From: Thraustochytrium sp. TN22
Taxonomy: Eukaryota > Sar > Bigyra > Thraustochytrida > Thraustochytriidae
NCBI GenBank assembly: GCA_013306675.1
Contig: JABLUY010000054.1
Span: forward strand, 1 to 64,000
Reading direction: 5' to 3'
Length of the DNA: 64,000 bases
Shown: in pieces, positions 19,593-30,133 of the stretch
How the letters are laid out: the number at the start of each line of letters is the position of its first letter
How positions within the stretch are numbered: the stretch's first letter is position 1
Notes under the pieces: model-generated
Told to the model about the DNA's origin: nothing
Databases searched by the model: none
What the model saw: only the letters and a program-made list of their open reading frames with translations
Made by a program: the position numbers and the translations under genes

Positions 19593-20248
19593 GGTGACTG
19601 CGGGCAGCGCCGGGCAGCGCCGGGCAGCGCCGGGCAGCGCAAGCTGGCGTGGTCGTCCCGGCGCCAGCGAGCGCGGGTGCCGGGGCGAGGTCTGCTCTAC
19701 GAGCGCAGTCAATGAGTCAAGGAAGACGTGCGCAGCCTGCCCTGCCTCAGGCTGGCCTCTGCGCCAGCAGCGGCGTGCCCCATAGTGAAACGAAATTCTG
19801 GACATGCGCGTACCCTGGTGTGCGTGCCCTATCCAAGTGGACCAGGCCTGAGCCCCGCACGGCTGAGCCGCAAGTGCCCTGGCGCGGCGCCCTGGCAAAG
19901 AAATCTGAGGGGATGCTTGCAGGCACGCCTGCACTAGGCCTAGGCCTGCTAGCTAGCTAGCTGGAGCCAGAGGTCAACTTGGAGTTGTCTCCCATGATGG
20001 GACAAGTTGTCTCATGATCAAATGCGTTTACGTTTGTTTGGGCTGTTTCATTCATTTTCATCGTCAAAAGGTACAGTTCGTGGAGGGCGGCGCGACGCGA
20101 CCATCTTTCGGTGGCGCAACGCGTGCCGCAGCAGCAGCAGCAGCAGCAGGCCTCAGATTCTCTAGCAGAACGAGACGCTGCGCTGCGCTGCGCTGCGCTG
20201 GCGCAAGGCGCTTCCCGTTGGATTGGATTTGCTCCTTTCTCCTCATCC
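19593..20248. other. intergenic with decamer and CAG repeats
   Basis: Four copies of cgggcagcgc lie at 19601-19640, just upstream of the NEK kinase start, and would be in its leader. A (gctagcta) tract lies near 19950-19963, and a (CAG)7 tract at about 20131-20151, downstream of the ankyrin gene. No gene is supported. Confidence 0.6.
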
Positions 20249-21778
20249 TTAAAGGCCGCCATGGCGAAGGATGGAAGGGAGCGTGGCCGGGAGCGAGGAG
20301 GAAGGCAACGGCTGCGACGGGCCAAGCATGGGGCTGTCTAGGATGTCGATATCGTCAGGTGAGACGTGGAGAGGCAGCATGTCGAGTTGCTCGGGTGACT
20401 GGTCCGAGCCGAAGTCGTCGGAGGCCGTGTCGTCGTCGGCGTCGTCGGCGTCGTTGCTGTCCTCGTCAGCCTCGAAGACCGTGTCGAAAGAGTTTAGGCT
20501 GGCATCGAGGGCGTCCTCGTGCGTCTGGCGCGCATGCTCTTGCGCCTGCGCCTGGGCGCGCATGTTCGTCTGCACGCGAAGGCCGGACGAAGAGCGGCCA
20601 TTGGTGGAGCTGGAGGCCAGGGCGCCAGGCACGAGGCCGTCCTCCCGGGCCGCGGTATCCTCGTCGGAGTCGCTGGCGGTCTCGCGCGGGTCGGCGATGG
20701 CGCGCGGCGAGGAGGTGTCCGGCTCGTCCGCCAGCGCGGAGGAGGGGTCGTCGCGGTGCGACGTCGGGGCACGCATGACGCCCGGGTGGTGAGCGCGACC
20801 GTGGGAGGCGCGCGTCGCGTCGCGGCGCACCTGGGAGGCGTGCGAGTGGAGGACGGCGTAGCGCACGGTGTCGGAGACGCGCGCGCCGGCGTTGAGCAGG
20901 CGCTCGACGAGGTCCTTGTGGCCCTGGACGACGGCCCAGAAGAGCGGCGTGCGGCCGCGCTTGTCGGCCATCTCAAGGTCAGCGCCGTTGCTCACGAGGT
21001 AATCGACACATTGCGCGGAGCCCTCGCGCGTGGCCCAGGCGAGCGCCGTCATGCCCTTGCGGTCAGCGCGGTTGATGTCGGCGCCATAGCTGAGCAGGTA
21101 GTGCGCGGTCTCGGTGTGGCCGTTCTGACAGGCGGCCATGAGCGGCGTGAAGCCGGAGTGGTCGGGCAGGTCGATGCGGCTGCCGTTGCGGCGCAGGATC
21201 TCGACGCAGTTGGAGTGGCCGTTGGTGGCGGCGTAGAGCATGTGAGTGAGGCCGTGCTTATTGTGGAAGGAGTAGCTGGTCTGGCCGGTGCGCGATACGG
21301 TCCGCTTGATGGCCTTGAGCAGCATGTGCGCGACGAGCGCGTGGCCGTCGCGCACGGCGTACATGAGCGCGTCGAAGCCGCGGCGGTCCGAGTCGAGCGG
21401 GTTGGCGCCGCGATGCAGGAGCGCCTCCACGGCGTTGAGGTCACCGGCGCGGGCGGCAATCATGAGCGGCGAGATCTCGAGCGCGCCGAAGCGCTCGTGT
21501 GGCTCGTGGCCGATGGCGTTCTCGAGCTCGTCCACGCGGTCTCGCGCCACCCAGTCCATGCGTGACTCCAGCACGCCGCGCTCCGCCAGGCTGAAGCTGA
21601 CAGCCCGGGGCGGCACGAGCGTGCCTGGGGACCTGGCCATGTCCGCGCCCAGTTTTCGCGAGCAGTGCCTGCGCGGGCCGACGAAGGACACCTTGCGGCT
21701 GCGGCTGCGCTTGCGCAGCGACACCTGCCCTAGCCTGTCCTCCACCTCCTGCAGGTCATCGCTCAGCATCGCGGCCAT
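20249..21778 (-). CDS. ankyrin-repeat protein
   Basis: The protein has 509 residues. The first 90 are basic and lack a recognised domain. About seven ankyrin repeats follow from residue 98 to 320, with the usual units (SPLMIAARAGDLNAVEALL, FTPLMAACQNGHTETAHYLL, ALAWATREGSAQCVDYLVSN, TPLFWAVVQGHKDLVERLL). Each shows the conserved G-HT-type turn or a close variant. Repeat three is longer because of a Thr/Ser-rich insertion. The last 190 residues are Asp/Ser/Glu-rich and disordered. Ankyrin repeats mediate protein binding; no catalytic domain is attached, so the partner is unknown. The ATG at 21778 is the first in the frame. The gene faces the long gene-free region on its 5' side. Confidence 0.88.
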   Translation of the reverse strand: MAAMLSDDLQEVEDRLGQVSLRKRSRSRKVSFVGPRRHCSRKLGADMARSPGTLVPPRAVSFSLAERGVLESRMDWVARDRVDELENAIGHEPHERFGALEISPLMIAARAGDLNAVEALLHRGANPLDSDRRGFDALMYAVRDGHALVAHMLLKAIKRTVSRTGQTSYSFHNKHGLTHMLYAATNGHSNCVEILRRNGSRIDLPDHSGFTPLMAACQNGHTETAHYLLSYGADINRADRKGMTALAWATREGSAQCVDYLVSNGADLEMADKRGRTPLFWAVVQGHKDLVERLLNAGARVSDTVRYAVLHSHASQVRRDATRASHGRAHHPGVMRAPTSHRDDPSSALADEPDTSSPRAIADPRETASDSDEDTAAREDGLVPGALASSSTNGRSSSGLRVQTNMRAQAQAQEHARQTHEDALDASLNSFDTVFEADEDSNDADDADDDTASDDFGSDQSPEQLDMLPLHVSPDDIDILDSPMLGPSQPLPSSSLPATLPSILRHGGL

Positions 21779-24158
21779 TGTGCAATGGCCTCGCCGCGAC
21801 GGTTGCGCGCCGAGCGGGACGCCGCGCCGCAGCTCGTGGGCTGCGCGTCTTCGCGCCCTCGCACCGTGGCCGTCGTTCTCGTCCTCGACCTCCTCGGAGC
21901 CCTGCTCGGCGCCGGCCCGGCCTCCCGTGCACGCGCTGCCTGCGCGGCGCTACGCTCCGCAGCTGGCCGGGCCGGTGCGGGCGGCCGGGGCAGGGCGGGG
22001 CGCGCGGGCGCCGCCGCTGTCTGGCCGCGCGGGCCGCCGCGCGGGGCGGGCGGGCTGGCTGGCTGGCTGGCTGAGGCTGCTCCGCAGGTGAGCTGGGATG
22101 GAGGCAGGGGGGCGTGGAGCGACGACGAAGGTGCGTGAGAGAAAGAAAGAAGACGACCGGCGCAGCACGCAGGCCGCCGCCGCCGCCGCGCCGTCCGCCG
22201 GAGCGCGCGCGCCGGCGCGCCGCCTCGCGTCGCCTCGCGTCGCCTCGCCGCGCCGCGCCTCGCCGCGCGCGCGGGGCGGAAACAGGCCTGCCTGCCCGTC
22301 TGAACGGAGCGCGGGAGGCAGGCGCAAAGTCCTCGCTGCTCGGCGGGCGAGCGAGCGAGTTCTGCGCGTCGCGGTACTACTGCTGCAGCGCCACTACGAC
22401 GCGCGGAGCGGAGCGGCGCGGAGCGGAGCCTGCCCGCCGCCTGCGTCGCGCTGCGTCGCGCTGTGTCGCGGAGCGCGGCCAGCAGGGCCAGCCAGAGCGG
22501 GCTGAGGCCGGGCGGGCGCTGCCGCACTGCCGCGCCGCCGGCCAGCGGGCGCGCTGGCGGGCGGGCTTTCCTCTCTCTCTCTCCTTTCCTTTCCTTGGCT
22601 CTAGGTAGCCCGACTCGGAGCTGGCCAGCCAGCTTCGGTGGTTGTTGGTGCCTGGGGCCGAGCCCGCTACCAGCCGTGGCCGCGCGCGCCGAGGCCGCTC
22701 GCCTGGCCTCGCTCGCCTCGACGAGCCACTGGCCACCCGGCCAGCCGCGTGCGCCAGCCAGGGCTCGCCTGCAGGGGCTGGCTGGCTGGCTGCGGCTCAC
22801 GCGATCGGCGCGGGGGTCGCGGCGAGCCCGAGCGCGCCGGCGATGATTTGGTTTGCTCTGCGCTGCGCTGCGCTGCGCTGCGCGGCTCTCGCCTCGCCCT
22901 GATTTGCTCCGCTTTGCTTTGCTTTGCTCTGCTCTGCTCTGCTCCGCTGTGCGCTGCCTGCCTGCCGCAGGTTTGCTTTCCTCGCCTCGCCGCGCCGCGC
23001 AAGCAAGCCGCGCAAGCACAAGGACTGGCACCGGCGCACCGGCACCGGCACCGTGGCGGCAGGCGGCCCCCGCCACGAAAGCAAGCGCGCACACGGGGGG
23101 CGCGCGGCGCAGGCCCGGAATCACTGGCCAGCCGGCCTGCCTGCCCGAGCTCGCGTCCGTGGTCGGCGCCCGCGACTCGGAGCACCACTGGCAGGCAGTG
23201 GTGATGGCAGGTGGAGCGCGGCGAACTTGAAGGCAAGGCCGCGGCGCGGGCGGCGCGGGGACGCGCGAGCGCGGCGGCGGGTCTGGCGAGGCGCGGCTGT
23301 CAAGTTTCCTGCCGCCGCCGACACTTGGTACCAGCGCCGGTGGCCAGCCAGCCAGCCACGAGCACCAGGGCCTGGCAGCACCAGCAGCTGCGAACGGACG
23401 AACTAACCAACCAACTCGAGGCTGCCAGTGGCCACGGCTGGCTGGCTTGGGCGGCCTCCGAGCCCGAGCTCTAGCACGCACGCACTGCTGTCCTGCCGTG
23501 GCCGTGGCCGCTGGCCGCTGGCGGCGGACGCCTCGTCACGCCTCGGCCAGACAGCCGTGGCCGGCCAGCTGCAGCCAGCCAGCCAGCCTAGGCTATAGCT
23601 CCAGAGCTCGACGACGAGCGCCAGGGCGTGCCAGGGCGTCGCCTCGCTCGAGTTCCCTTCCTTGGAGTCGTCGGCTCGGAGCCTGCTACTGGTTAGTTAG
23701 TAGCTGTGAGGCAGCCTGCTCAGCTGAGCTGGCTGAGCCTGAGCGCGGGCGGTCTCGCGCCGTCGCTACGACGATCTCGTCTTGGACGCCGCGCTCCGTC
23801 GCGCGCCGCGGGCTGCTCCCGGGCGCTCCGGGCTGCCTGGTTGATCGTCGATCGAGCCTTGTGAACGAGCGAGCGCATGCCAATCAATCAATCCATCCAC
23901 CCAACGTGACCCACCGGACTCGGACCGTCGTCCGTCCATCCATCCGTCGGGCTCCGTCCATCACAGCGCCGCCAGGCGCCAGCCCCGAGCACGGCGAGCA
24001 GCCTCACGCCGACGACGATATCCGGCTGCGAGTCCGGGTCGCCTGCTAATGCCTGCGAGAGAGAACGCGCGTGCGCCCACGTGCTCGCGCCTGAAGTCAA
24101 GCCTCCGAGGCCGAGTCCGAGCCCGAGCCCGAGCCCAATCTCGGTCGCCGCCCACGCT

Positions 24159-24190
24159 CTCGCTCGCTCGCTCGCTCGCTCGCTCGCTCG
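24159..24190. repeat. (cgct)n microsatellite
   Basis: An uninterrupted tetranucleotide tract of cgct/gctc units is followed by a CG dinucleotide run up to about 24200. It lies inside the gene-free region. Confidence 0.85.
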
Positions 24191-25744
24191 CGCGCGCGCG
24201 CTCGCGCTCGCGAGTCGTGACGGCGAACTTGAAGGTGGCTGGCGGGCGCAGGCGGCACGGCGGGCGCGGCGGGCGCAGACTAGCCTAGTAGGCTAGTAGT
24301 AGTACAGGCGTGGACGCAGCGCGGATGGCTGCGGTCCGCAAACCGCCGCCCGCGGCACCCTGGCCCTGCAGAAGTTGCGCGCGGCGGTGCAGCCTGGCCG
24401 GCCTGCAGCGCAGGCCTTGTCCGAGTTCAGAGCCTTCAGACGTCAGGCGAGCTTGGAGCTTGGGCGGCTCGGCTGCTCGGCTGCGGCGTCCATCAGCCAG
24501 GCGCTGGCGCCAGCGTCGCCAGGACGCAGCGGCAATCGGTAGCGAAGCAGCGGTTGGCGGTGGTTGGTCAGTTGCCTACCCAGGATTGTGCAACCAACAA
24601 ATGTGGGAGGCGGGTGCCACTGTGCTTGACCACTGAGTAGCACTGGCACTGCAGTGGTAGGGCGGCTAGGGCCTGGCCGAGGCTCCGAGTCACGGCACTG
24701 CTCGGCACGGTCATGCTGACCAGCGAGCAAGAGCCTGCCAGTGCTAATGCCAGTGCTAATGCCAGTTCGCGAGCGCAAAGCCTGCCACAGGCTGCCCGTG
24801 CCGCCAGCCAGGCCGGCCTTGGACAGCGGCGGCGAAGTTTCGGCCGCGCGCGGACAGCCAGGCGTGGAAGCGCGCTCGCTCGGTGCCACACGCCTGCAGT
24901 GTCAGCCACGAGCCACCATCCACCGAAAGGCCCGGGCGGCTCCCGAGCTCGGTTTTCCTCCCCTGCGCGGACACGGCGGCCGCCCCAGCCTGGCACTGTG
25001 GCTGGCGCTGGCAGGCTGGCCACTGGTGGTTGGCACCGTTGGCTGCCACGGACAGCCAGCCAGCTTGAGCGACACGCCGCCGAAGCGCAGATGCGGCTGA
25101 GATGCAGTAGGCGCTGTCGTCGTGAGTCGTGAGTCGTGGTAGGGGTACCGCGAACCTCGAGCAGCCTAGGCCTAGGCTAGCGGCTAGCCCGCTATTTACG
25201 GAAGAGGCCGCGAGAGAATGAGCGAGCGAGTAACGCTGTGCAATGCTATGCTGTCACCGACTCGGACTCGGAGCGACCAGCGAGCGATGCGCACGAGCGA
25301 GCGACAGAGCAAACAGCCCAGATGAGCAAAATTAGCTAGACGCGGTTGGAGGTAGGCTTGCAAGGCTTGGCGCGCGTGGCCGGCGCTGGGTGCTTGAAAG
25401 TTTGTGCCATAAGGGCGGCGTGCCTAGAGCCTTGCACTGGCAGTGGAAGGCTTGGAGGTCACTCACGACTTTGCGGCGCCCTTGAAGAAGTTCTGCCAGT
25501 GGCCCAGTGCGGCCCGCGCCCGCCGCCGGTGGATGGCGGCGCCGCGGGGCCGTGACCCGCAGACCACCAGCTAGCGAGCGGTGCAGCTACGACTTGGAGC
25601 TGAATGATGCTGCAAGAAAAGCGTCGTACTCGACGTCCTCCACAAGCGTCTTCAAAGACAAACACATGTCTGCTGCCAGGCCTCGCGCTGGAGCAAGTTT
25701 GAAGACGCCGGGTCTGAATGTACTTAGCTATCAGCTCGCTTCCA

Positions 25745-25856
25745 AGTTGGCCGGTGCACAGCATGATTCTGGCGCAACGCCTGTTGACGCCCCTTGCAAG
25801 TAAGTTGGCCGGCACGCAGCGAGGAAGCATGATTTGGCGCAACGCCTGTTGACGGC
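25745..25856. repeat. imperfect direct repeat of about 50 bp
   Basis: The segment starting agttggccggtgcacagcat at 25745 recurs in diverged form from 25804, including the shared core ggcgcaacgcctgttgacg. Further short duplications follow: gcgcatgcttgggc at about 26036 and 26114, and ccctccgacgatgacagcgc at about 26149 and 26198. They suggest repeated local duplication. Confidence 0.7.
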
Positions 25857-26357
25857 CCGAACGCCAGATGAGCCTCGACGGGCCCGTTTGCATCTTCTAC
25901 GATCCTTCGGTATCCTTCGCTCCTTCGCGAGTATCCAACGCTTGTAAGCACTTGACTCAGGCACAACGTACGTACGCGCTCGCACATGGCTTGCGCACTC
26001 ACGTAAACGCACACAAAAGGGCATACGCCCAAGGGCGCATGCTTGGGCTTACGCTCGTCCAGTCAGACACGCACGCACAAACGTTGTTATCCAGCATCGG
26101 GCGTAAGCTCAAGTGCGCATGCTTGGGCGAACGCTCGTCCCACCACCCTCCGACGATGACAGCGCTTGGCAATTCAAACATCAGCTCGCTGGCAACACCC
26201 TCCGACGATGACAGCGCAAGTTGTGCAGCCAGTCAGCACCGCTTGGGTGTATCGCGGCCCATGAGCTACGCGACTCACGGGTTGATTGTATTTGCTTCAA
26301 GGTCGGAGTGCATCAGTCACGAAAGCAATAGGGCAAGATGGTTGAGGTGTTTGGAAA

Positions 26358-27342
26358 TTAGAGGAGGATGCCCTCGAACTTCTTCTGGAACCAGGCCATG
26401 GTCTCGCCCTTGGTAACCTTGTGGGTGGCACCGATCCGGGAGCGGCCCTTCTTGCGGGTGGCCACGCGCCAGCCCTTGCGGCTCATGACAACGTAAAAGT
26501 CCATGCCGTAGATGCCAGTGTTGGGGTCGTACTTGAGGCCGAGGTCGATGTGCTCAGTAATACCAAAGCCGAAGTTGCCGGACTCGGAGAAGTTCTTCTT
26601 CTCGAGCTCGTACTCCTTGACCTTGAGGCCACGCTCGAGGATCTCCATGGCCTTGTCGCCGCGGACGGTCACATGGCAGGCGATCTTCTCGTTACGGCGG
26701 ATGCCGAAGCCACGCAGGGTGTACCGGGCCTTGGACTGGCACACCTTCTGCTCAGACAGCTGCTCCAGCACCTTGGAGGCGCGGGTCAGGCGGTCACCGC
26801 TCTCGCCGACGCAGATGTTCAGCACGAGCTTCTCCACCCGGAGCTCCTTCATGGGGTTGCCCGTAGGCTTGTTCTCCTCGGTCTCAGCCTGTTCATCGTT
26901 CAAAGCAAGCGCCAGCCATCCATGTCAGTCATTCGTTCTCTCCGCTTCTGCCACACGGTCTCCACGTCAGGCGAGGACGCCCCCGTGAACACCACGAGCC
27001 GGCCCCTGCGGCCAGCCATGGCCAAGGGCCAACTGAGCAGCTGACCATGACGGAGACGAGCCCAGCCGCTGCATGGACGCCTTGCATCCTGCAGACCAGC
27101 TCGTGCTCCGCAGCCAGCTCGCTCTCCGCCGCCGGCTCGCCCACGCAGCGCAGCCCTCGCTGCTGCCGCCGTCGCCCCCGTCCACGCCTTGGGCCTGCTC
27201 GTGCAGCTAGCTCGCTGGCTGGCTGGCTGGCTGGCTGGGTCGCGCCTGCCGTCGCGGCTCGCGCCCGTCGGCAGCCAGCCCGCCCGCTCGCCCGCCCGCC
27301 CGCCCGCCCGCCCGCCTGGCGCCCGCCGCCGCCACGTACCAT
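26358..27342 (-). CDS. RPL11: 60S ribosomal protein L11 (uL5), one intron after the start codon
   Basis: Component of the large ribosomal subunit that contacts 5S rRNA. The main exon (26358-26888) encodes the whole conserved body: [57 protein letters not shown] and the C-terminal [13 protein letters not shown]. That exon has no in-frame ATG at the right place; the frame begins only with TTG. A GTACGT donor lies directly after an ATG at 27342-27340, and an acceptor CAG lies at 26889-26891. Splicing a 451-base phase-0 intron (26889-27339) gives [11 protein letters not shown] joined to the body, 177 residues, the normal N-terminus and length for L11. Introns straight after the start codon are common in ribosomal protein genes of intron-poor genomes. 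A telobox-like element lies about 180 bases upstream of exon 1. Confidence 0.92.
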
Positions 27343-28815
27343 GGTGCTCGCTCGCTCGCCCGCGCGCGCGCAAGACAGACTGCCCGTCCTTCTCGCGTCT
27401 GCCCCGCGCCGCCGCCAAGCAAGCAGGCGCGGCGCTGCCTGCCACTCTTCGCCGCCCCGCGCCGCCGCCCCGCGTTCCCGCTTTCGCCTAGCCGCGCCTA
27501 TCCGCAACCCGTACGCCCAAACTAGGGTTAAGCCCTAGCCGCGTTCGCGCGCGCGCGCACCCCGCCGGGAACGCCCGCCGCGTTCCCGCGTTCGCCCGCC
27601 GCGCGCCGCCGCACACCCTCGGGGACGGGCCGCGCACCAGCACTGGCGGCGGCGGGTCTGACAGACAGAGCGGCGACAGGGCGGCGGCGCGCGGGGCTTT
27701 GTCGGGCGGCGGCGCGCGGGGGCGCGCTGTTACGGGGCCCGGAGGGCGGCGGGCGGGCCAGGCGGCGCCGGCGCCGGGTCCGGCGCGAGCGCGCGCGCGC
27801 GGCGCGGCGCCGCGCTCCTGCTTTTGTTTTGTGGCGCTTTGCTTGCGGCCGTCACCGGGCGGCGCGGCGCATCACCGGGCGCGGCGTCAGCCTCCCGCGC
27901 GCGGCAGAGCGCAAGCAAGCAACCCGCGGGGCGAGGATCCGGCCGCGACTGTTCATGATCACCATCACTGGCAGGCTGGGCTTCTTCTCCTTCTTCTCCT
28001 CCTGCCGCTTCTGCTTCTACGCCGTGGACGATTCCCCGGCGCGCAGACCCGGAGCCGGCGGCGCGCGGCGAGCGGCGAGCGGCGGCGGCGCGCGGCGAGC
28101 GGCGGCGGAGCGCGGCGGAGCGCGGCGGGCGCGGCGGGCGCGGCGGCGAGCGCGCGGTCGGTCGGCGGGTTCCTGGGCCCGGCGGCGGCTCGGAGGAAGG
28201 CAAGGCGCACGAGCAGGACTGGGACGAGGACGCGGAGAACAAATTCGAAGTGGCCGGCAGCGCGGTGGCTGGCGTGGGGGCAGGAGGCAGGCCACTGGCG
28301 GCGAGGGCTCAGCGGGGCAGCAGCTGCCAGGCGAAGCCGAGCGACTGGACCTGGACTGGCGGCCAGGGCGCGGCGAGGTCGGCGGATTGGCGGGCAGAAG
28401 GGCGCCGGCGGCCGGGGCGGCGCAAGCCGACAAAGGGCCACGCACTGGCACGCAGCGAGCGCCGGGCCAAGGTCGGGCGGACGGGGCGCGTGGCGGCAGC
28501 TATTAGCTGGCTGCCTCAGCCTGCCTGCCTGCCAGTGCCTGTGGACTCTCGGCAGAGTCGGCACTGTCGCGCTCGCAGCCAAAAGTGCGTGAGACCGCCT
28601 GCCAGTTAGCGAGCGCTCTTGTGACGACGCGACACCTGACGCGGCGACGCGATCCGTGAGTCAGCACAGCAAAGGGTCGCCGGCACACGGACTCTCAGCA
28701 GGCGCACGAGGCTTGGCAAAACCAGTTCGCTCCCAAGCAAGCAAGCAAGCGAAGCGAAGCGAAGTGCATCTCGCACGTCTCGTCTTGCTCTTGCTCGCTC
28801 CACGAGTACACTAGC
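27343..28815. other. divergent intergenic region, RPL11 and mitochondrial carrier promoters
   Basis: This 1.5-kb spacer separates two divergent genes. It contains gcccgcccgccc runs near 27290-27310 (inside the RPL11 intron) and just upstream, the telobox-like palindrome at 27522, and long GC-rich tracts with gcgg repeats around 28060-28150. A gcaagcaagcgaagc tract near 28737-28760 precedes the carrier start. Open frames in both directions are Ala/Arg/Gly-rich and unconvincing. Confidence 0.55.
27522..27538. promoter_or_regulatory. telobox-like near-palindrome upstream of RPL11
   Basis: CTAGGGTTAAGCCCTAG reads almost the same on both strands and contains AACCCTA on the minus strand, the core of the telobox found in promoters of plant ribosomal protein genes. 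It stands out in GC-rich surroundings, about 180 bases before RPL11 exon 1. A role in ribosomal gene expression is an inference. Confidence 0.4.
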
Positions 28816-29868
28816 ATGATGCAGCAGCAGCAGGTTCAGTCGTCCATGGCGGAGAAGCTCCAGCCCTTCGTGTGCGGCGGCATGGCCGCGTGCTTCGCGT
28901 CCATGGTGGTGCACCCGATCGACCTGACCAAGGTGCGCCTGCAGCTGGCCGGCGAGTCGCTCAAGCCGGGCGAGGCCAAGCCCGGCGCCATGCAGATTGT
29001 GCGTGACACCCTGCGCGCCGAAGGCCCCGCCGGCCTGTACTCGGGCCTCACGGCCGCGCTCACGCGCCAGGCGACCTACGGCACGGCCCGCATCGGCCTG
29101 CACCGCGTCTTCTCCAACAAGCTCGTCGAGCTTAACAACGGCGCCGACATCCCGTTCTGGCAGAAGACCATCAGCGGCCTCACCAGCGGCGCCATCGCCG
29201 TTTGCATCGGCACGCCCTTCGACGTCGCGCTCGTGCGCATGCAGAGCGACGGCTCGCGCCCGCCCGAGCAGCGCCGCGGCTACCGCAACGTCTTCGACGC
29301 GCTCGCGCGCATCGCCCGCCAGGAGGGCATCGGCGGCCTCTGGAGCGGCCTCCTTCCCAACATCCTCCGCGGCATGAGCATGAACGTCGGCATGCTTGCC
29401 TGCTACGACGAGGCCAAGCAGAGCATCGTCAAGGTCACCAAGGACCCGGACTCCCTCACCACGCGCCTCGCCTCGGCCGCCGTCGCCGGCTTCTGCTGCG
29501 CCTTCCTCTCCCTGCCCTTTGACCTCATCAAGTCGCGCCTCATGAACCAGCGCGCCGACCCGGTCACCGGCCTCATGCCCTACCGCGGCGTCTCCCACTG
29601 CGTCACCAAGGTCGTCACCCAGGAGGGCTTCTTGTCGCTCTGGACCGGCTTCCTCGCATACTACGGCCGCTGCGCCCCGCACGCCATGATCATCCTCGTC
29701 TCCGTCGAGCAGATCACCGACATGTACAAGGCCACCTTTGGCCTCAGCGACGACCGTCACGCGCTCTCCGCCGCCGCGCGCTTCACCTCCACCGGTACCG
29801 TCAGCAACTACATTGACGGCGACGACGATGACGCCGGCCTCGACGACGACGACAACATGAAGGAGTAA
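28816..29868 (+). CDS. mitochondrial carrier, 2-oxoglutarate/malate type
   Basis: SLC25-family inner-membrane exchanger of 350 residues with three tandem carrier repeats and six TM helices. The carrier signatures are PIDLTKVRLQ (repeat 1), PFDVALVRMQ (repeat 2) and PFDLIKSRLM (repeat 3). Features shared with the oxoglutarate carrier SLC25A11 include GLYSGLTAALTRQATYGTAR, the QRRGYRNVFDALARI stretch before repeat 2's second helix, and LWTGFLAYYGRCAPHAM in repeat 3. The substrate assignment rests on those similarities; dicarboxylate transport is the nearest alternative. An acidic Asp-rich tail of about 20 residues ends the protein, which is unusual. Two Met codons (28816 and 28846) could start translation; both precede the first helix. 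No intron. Confidence 0.88.
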   Translation: MMQQQQVQSSMAEKLQPFVCGGMAACFASMVVHPIDLTKVRLQLAGESLKPGEAKPGAMQIVRDTLRAEGPAGLYSGLTAALTRQATYGTARIGLHRVFSNKLVELNNGADIPFWQKTISGLTSGAIAVCIGTPFDVALVRMQSDGSRPPEQRRGYRNVFDALARIARQEGIGGLWSGLLPNILRGMSMNVGMLACYDEAKQSIVKVTKDPDSLTTRLASAAVAGFCCAFLSLPFDLIKSRLMNQRADPVTGLMPYRGVSHCVTKVVTQEGFLSLWTGFLAYYGRCAPHAMIILVSVEQITDMYKATFGLSDDRHALSAAARFTSTGTVSNYIDGDDDDAGLDDDDNMKE

Positions 29869-30133
29869 AAAAGGGGCCAACTGCCCTTGGCCGGCACTCG
29901 ACGTCTTTGCCGCCGGGCGCCTCTCACTCTCTTCTTTTCTTTCGCTGCTGTTTGTACGACTACGCCGGCTCGTGGCGGAGCCCGCCCTCCTCGACGGTGA
30001 TCACCAAGGATTTTAAGAAACACACCAATCATGTTTATTTGACGCTCTATGCACACACCGCGCCTCTACCGGCTCGCCGCCAATGGGATGGACGGACCTC
30101 CTGCGTCTTTCTGCGTCTTGCGCGCCGTCCGTG

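Larger units (their letters stand above)
21779..26357. other. 4.6-kb gene-free, repeat-rich region
   Basis: No frame on either strand looks like a protein. The long open frames here (for example the minus frame 21763-23481) are Arg/Ala/Pro runs created by composition. The region is full of short tetranucleotide-type runs: ctggctggctgg near 22060 and 22780, gcctgcctgcc near 22960 and 23140, a (cgct)n tract at 24159-24190, and tttgctttgctctgctctgc near 22915. The cgaacttgaagg motif occurs near 23223 and 24229. Duplicated segments of 25-50 bases appear after 25740. I saw no tRNA B-box or other RNA gene. It could be regulatory, a non-coding RNA locus or a decaying region. Confidence 0.6.

Noticed and set aside
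21763-23481. 572-codon minus frame in the gene-free region
   Set aside because: Ala/Arg/Pro/Ser low complexity throughout, built on simple repeats; starts without an ATG of good context.
25868-26416. 182-codon plus frame overlapping the RPL11 3' end
   Set aside because: Contains duplicated non-coding segments, overlaps a certain gene on the other strand, and shows no domain.
26901-26903. TTG as RPL11 start codon
   Set aside because: Splicing from the ATG at 27342 gives the conserved L11 N-terminus exactly.
28606-29880. 424-codon minus frame opposite the mitochondrial carrier
   Set aside because: Antisense shadow; all three carrier signatures are on the plus strand.
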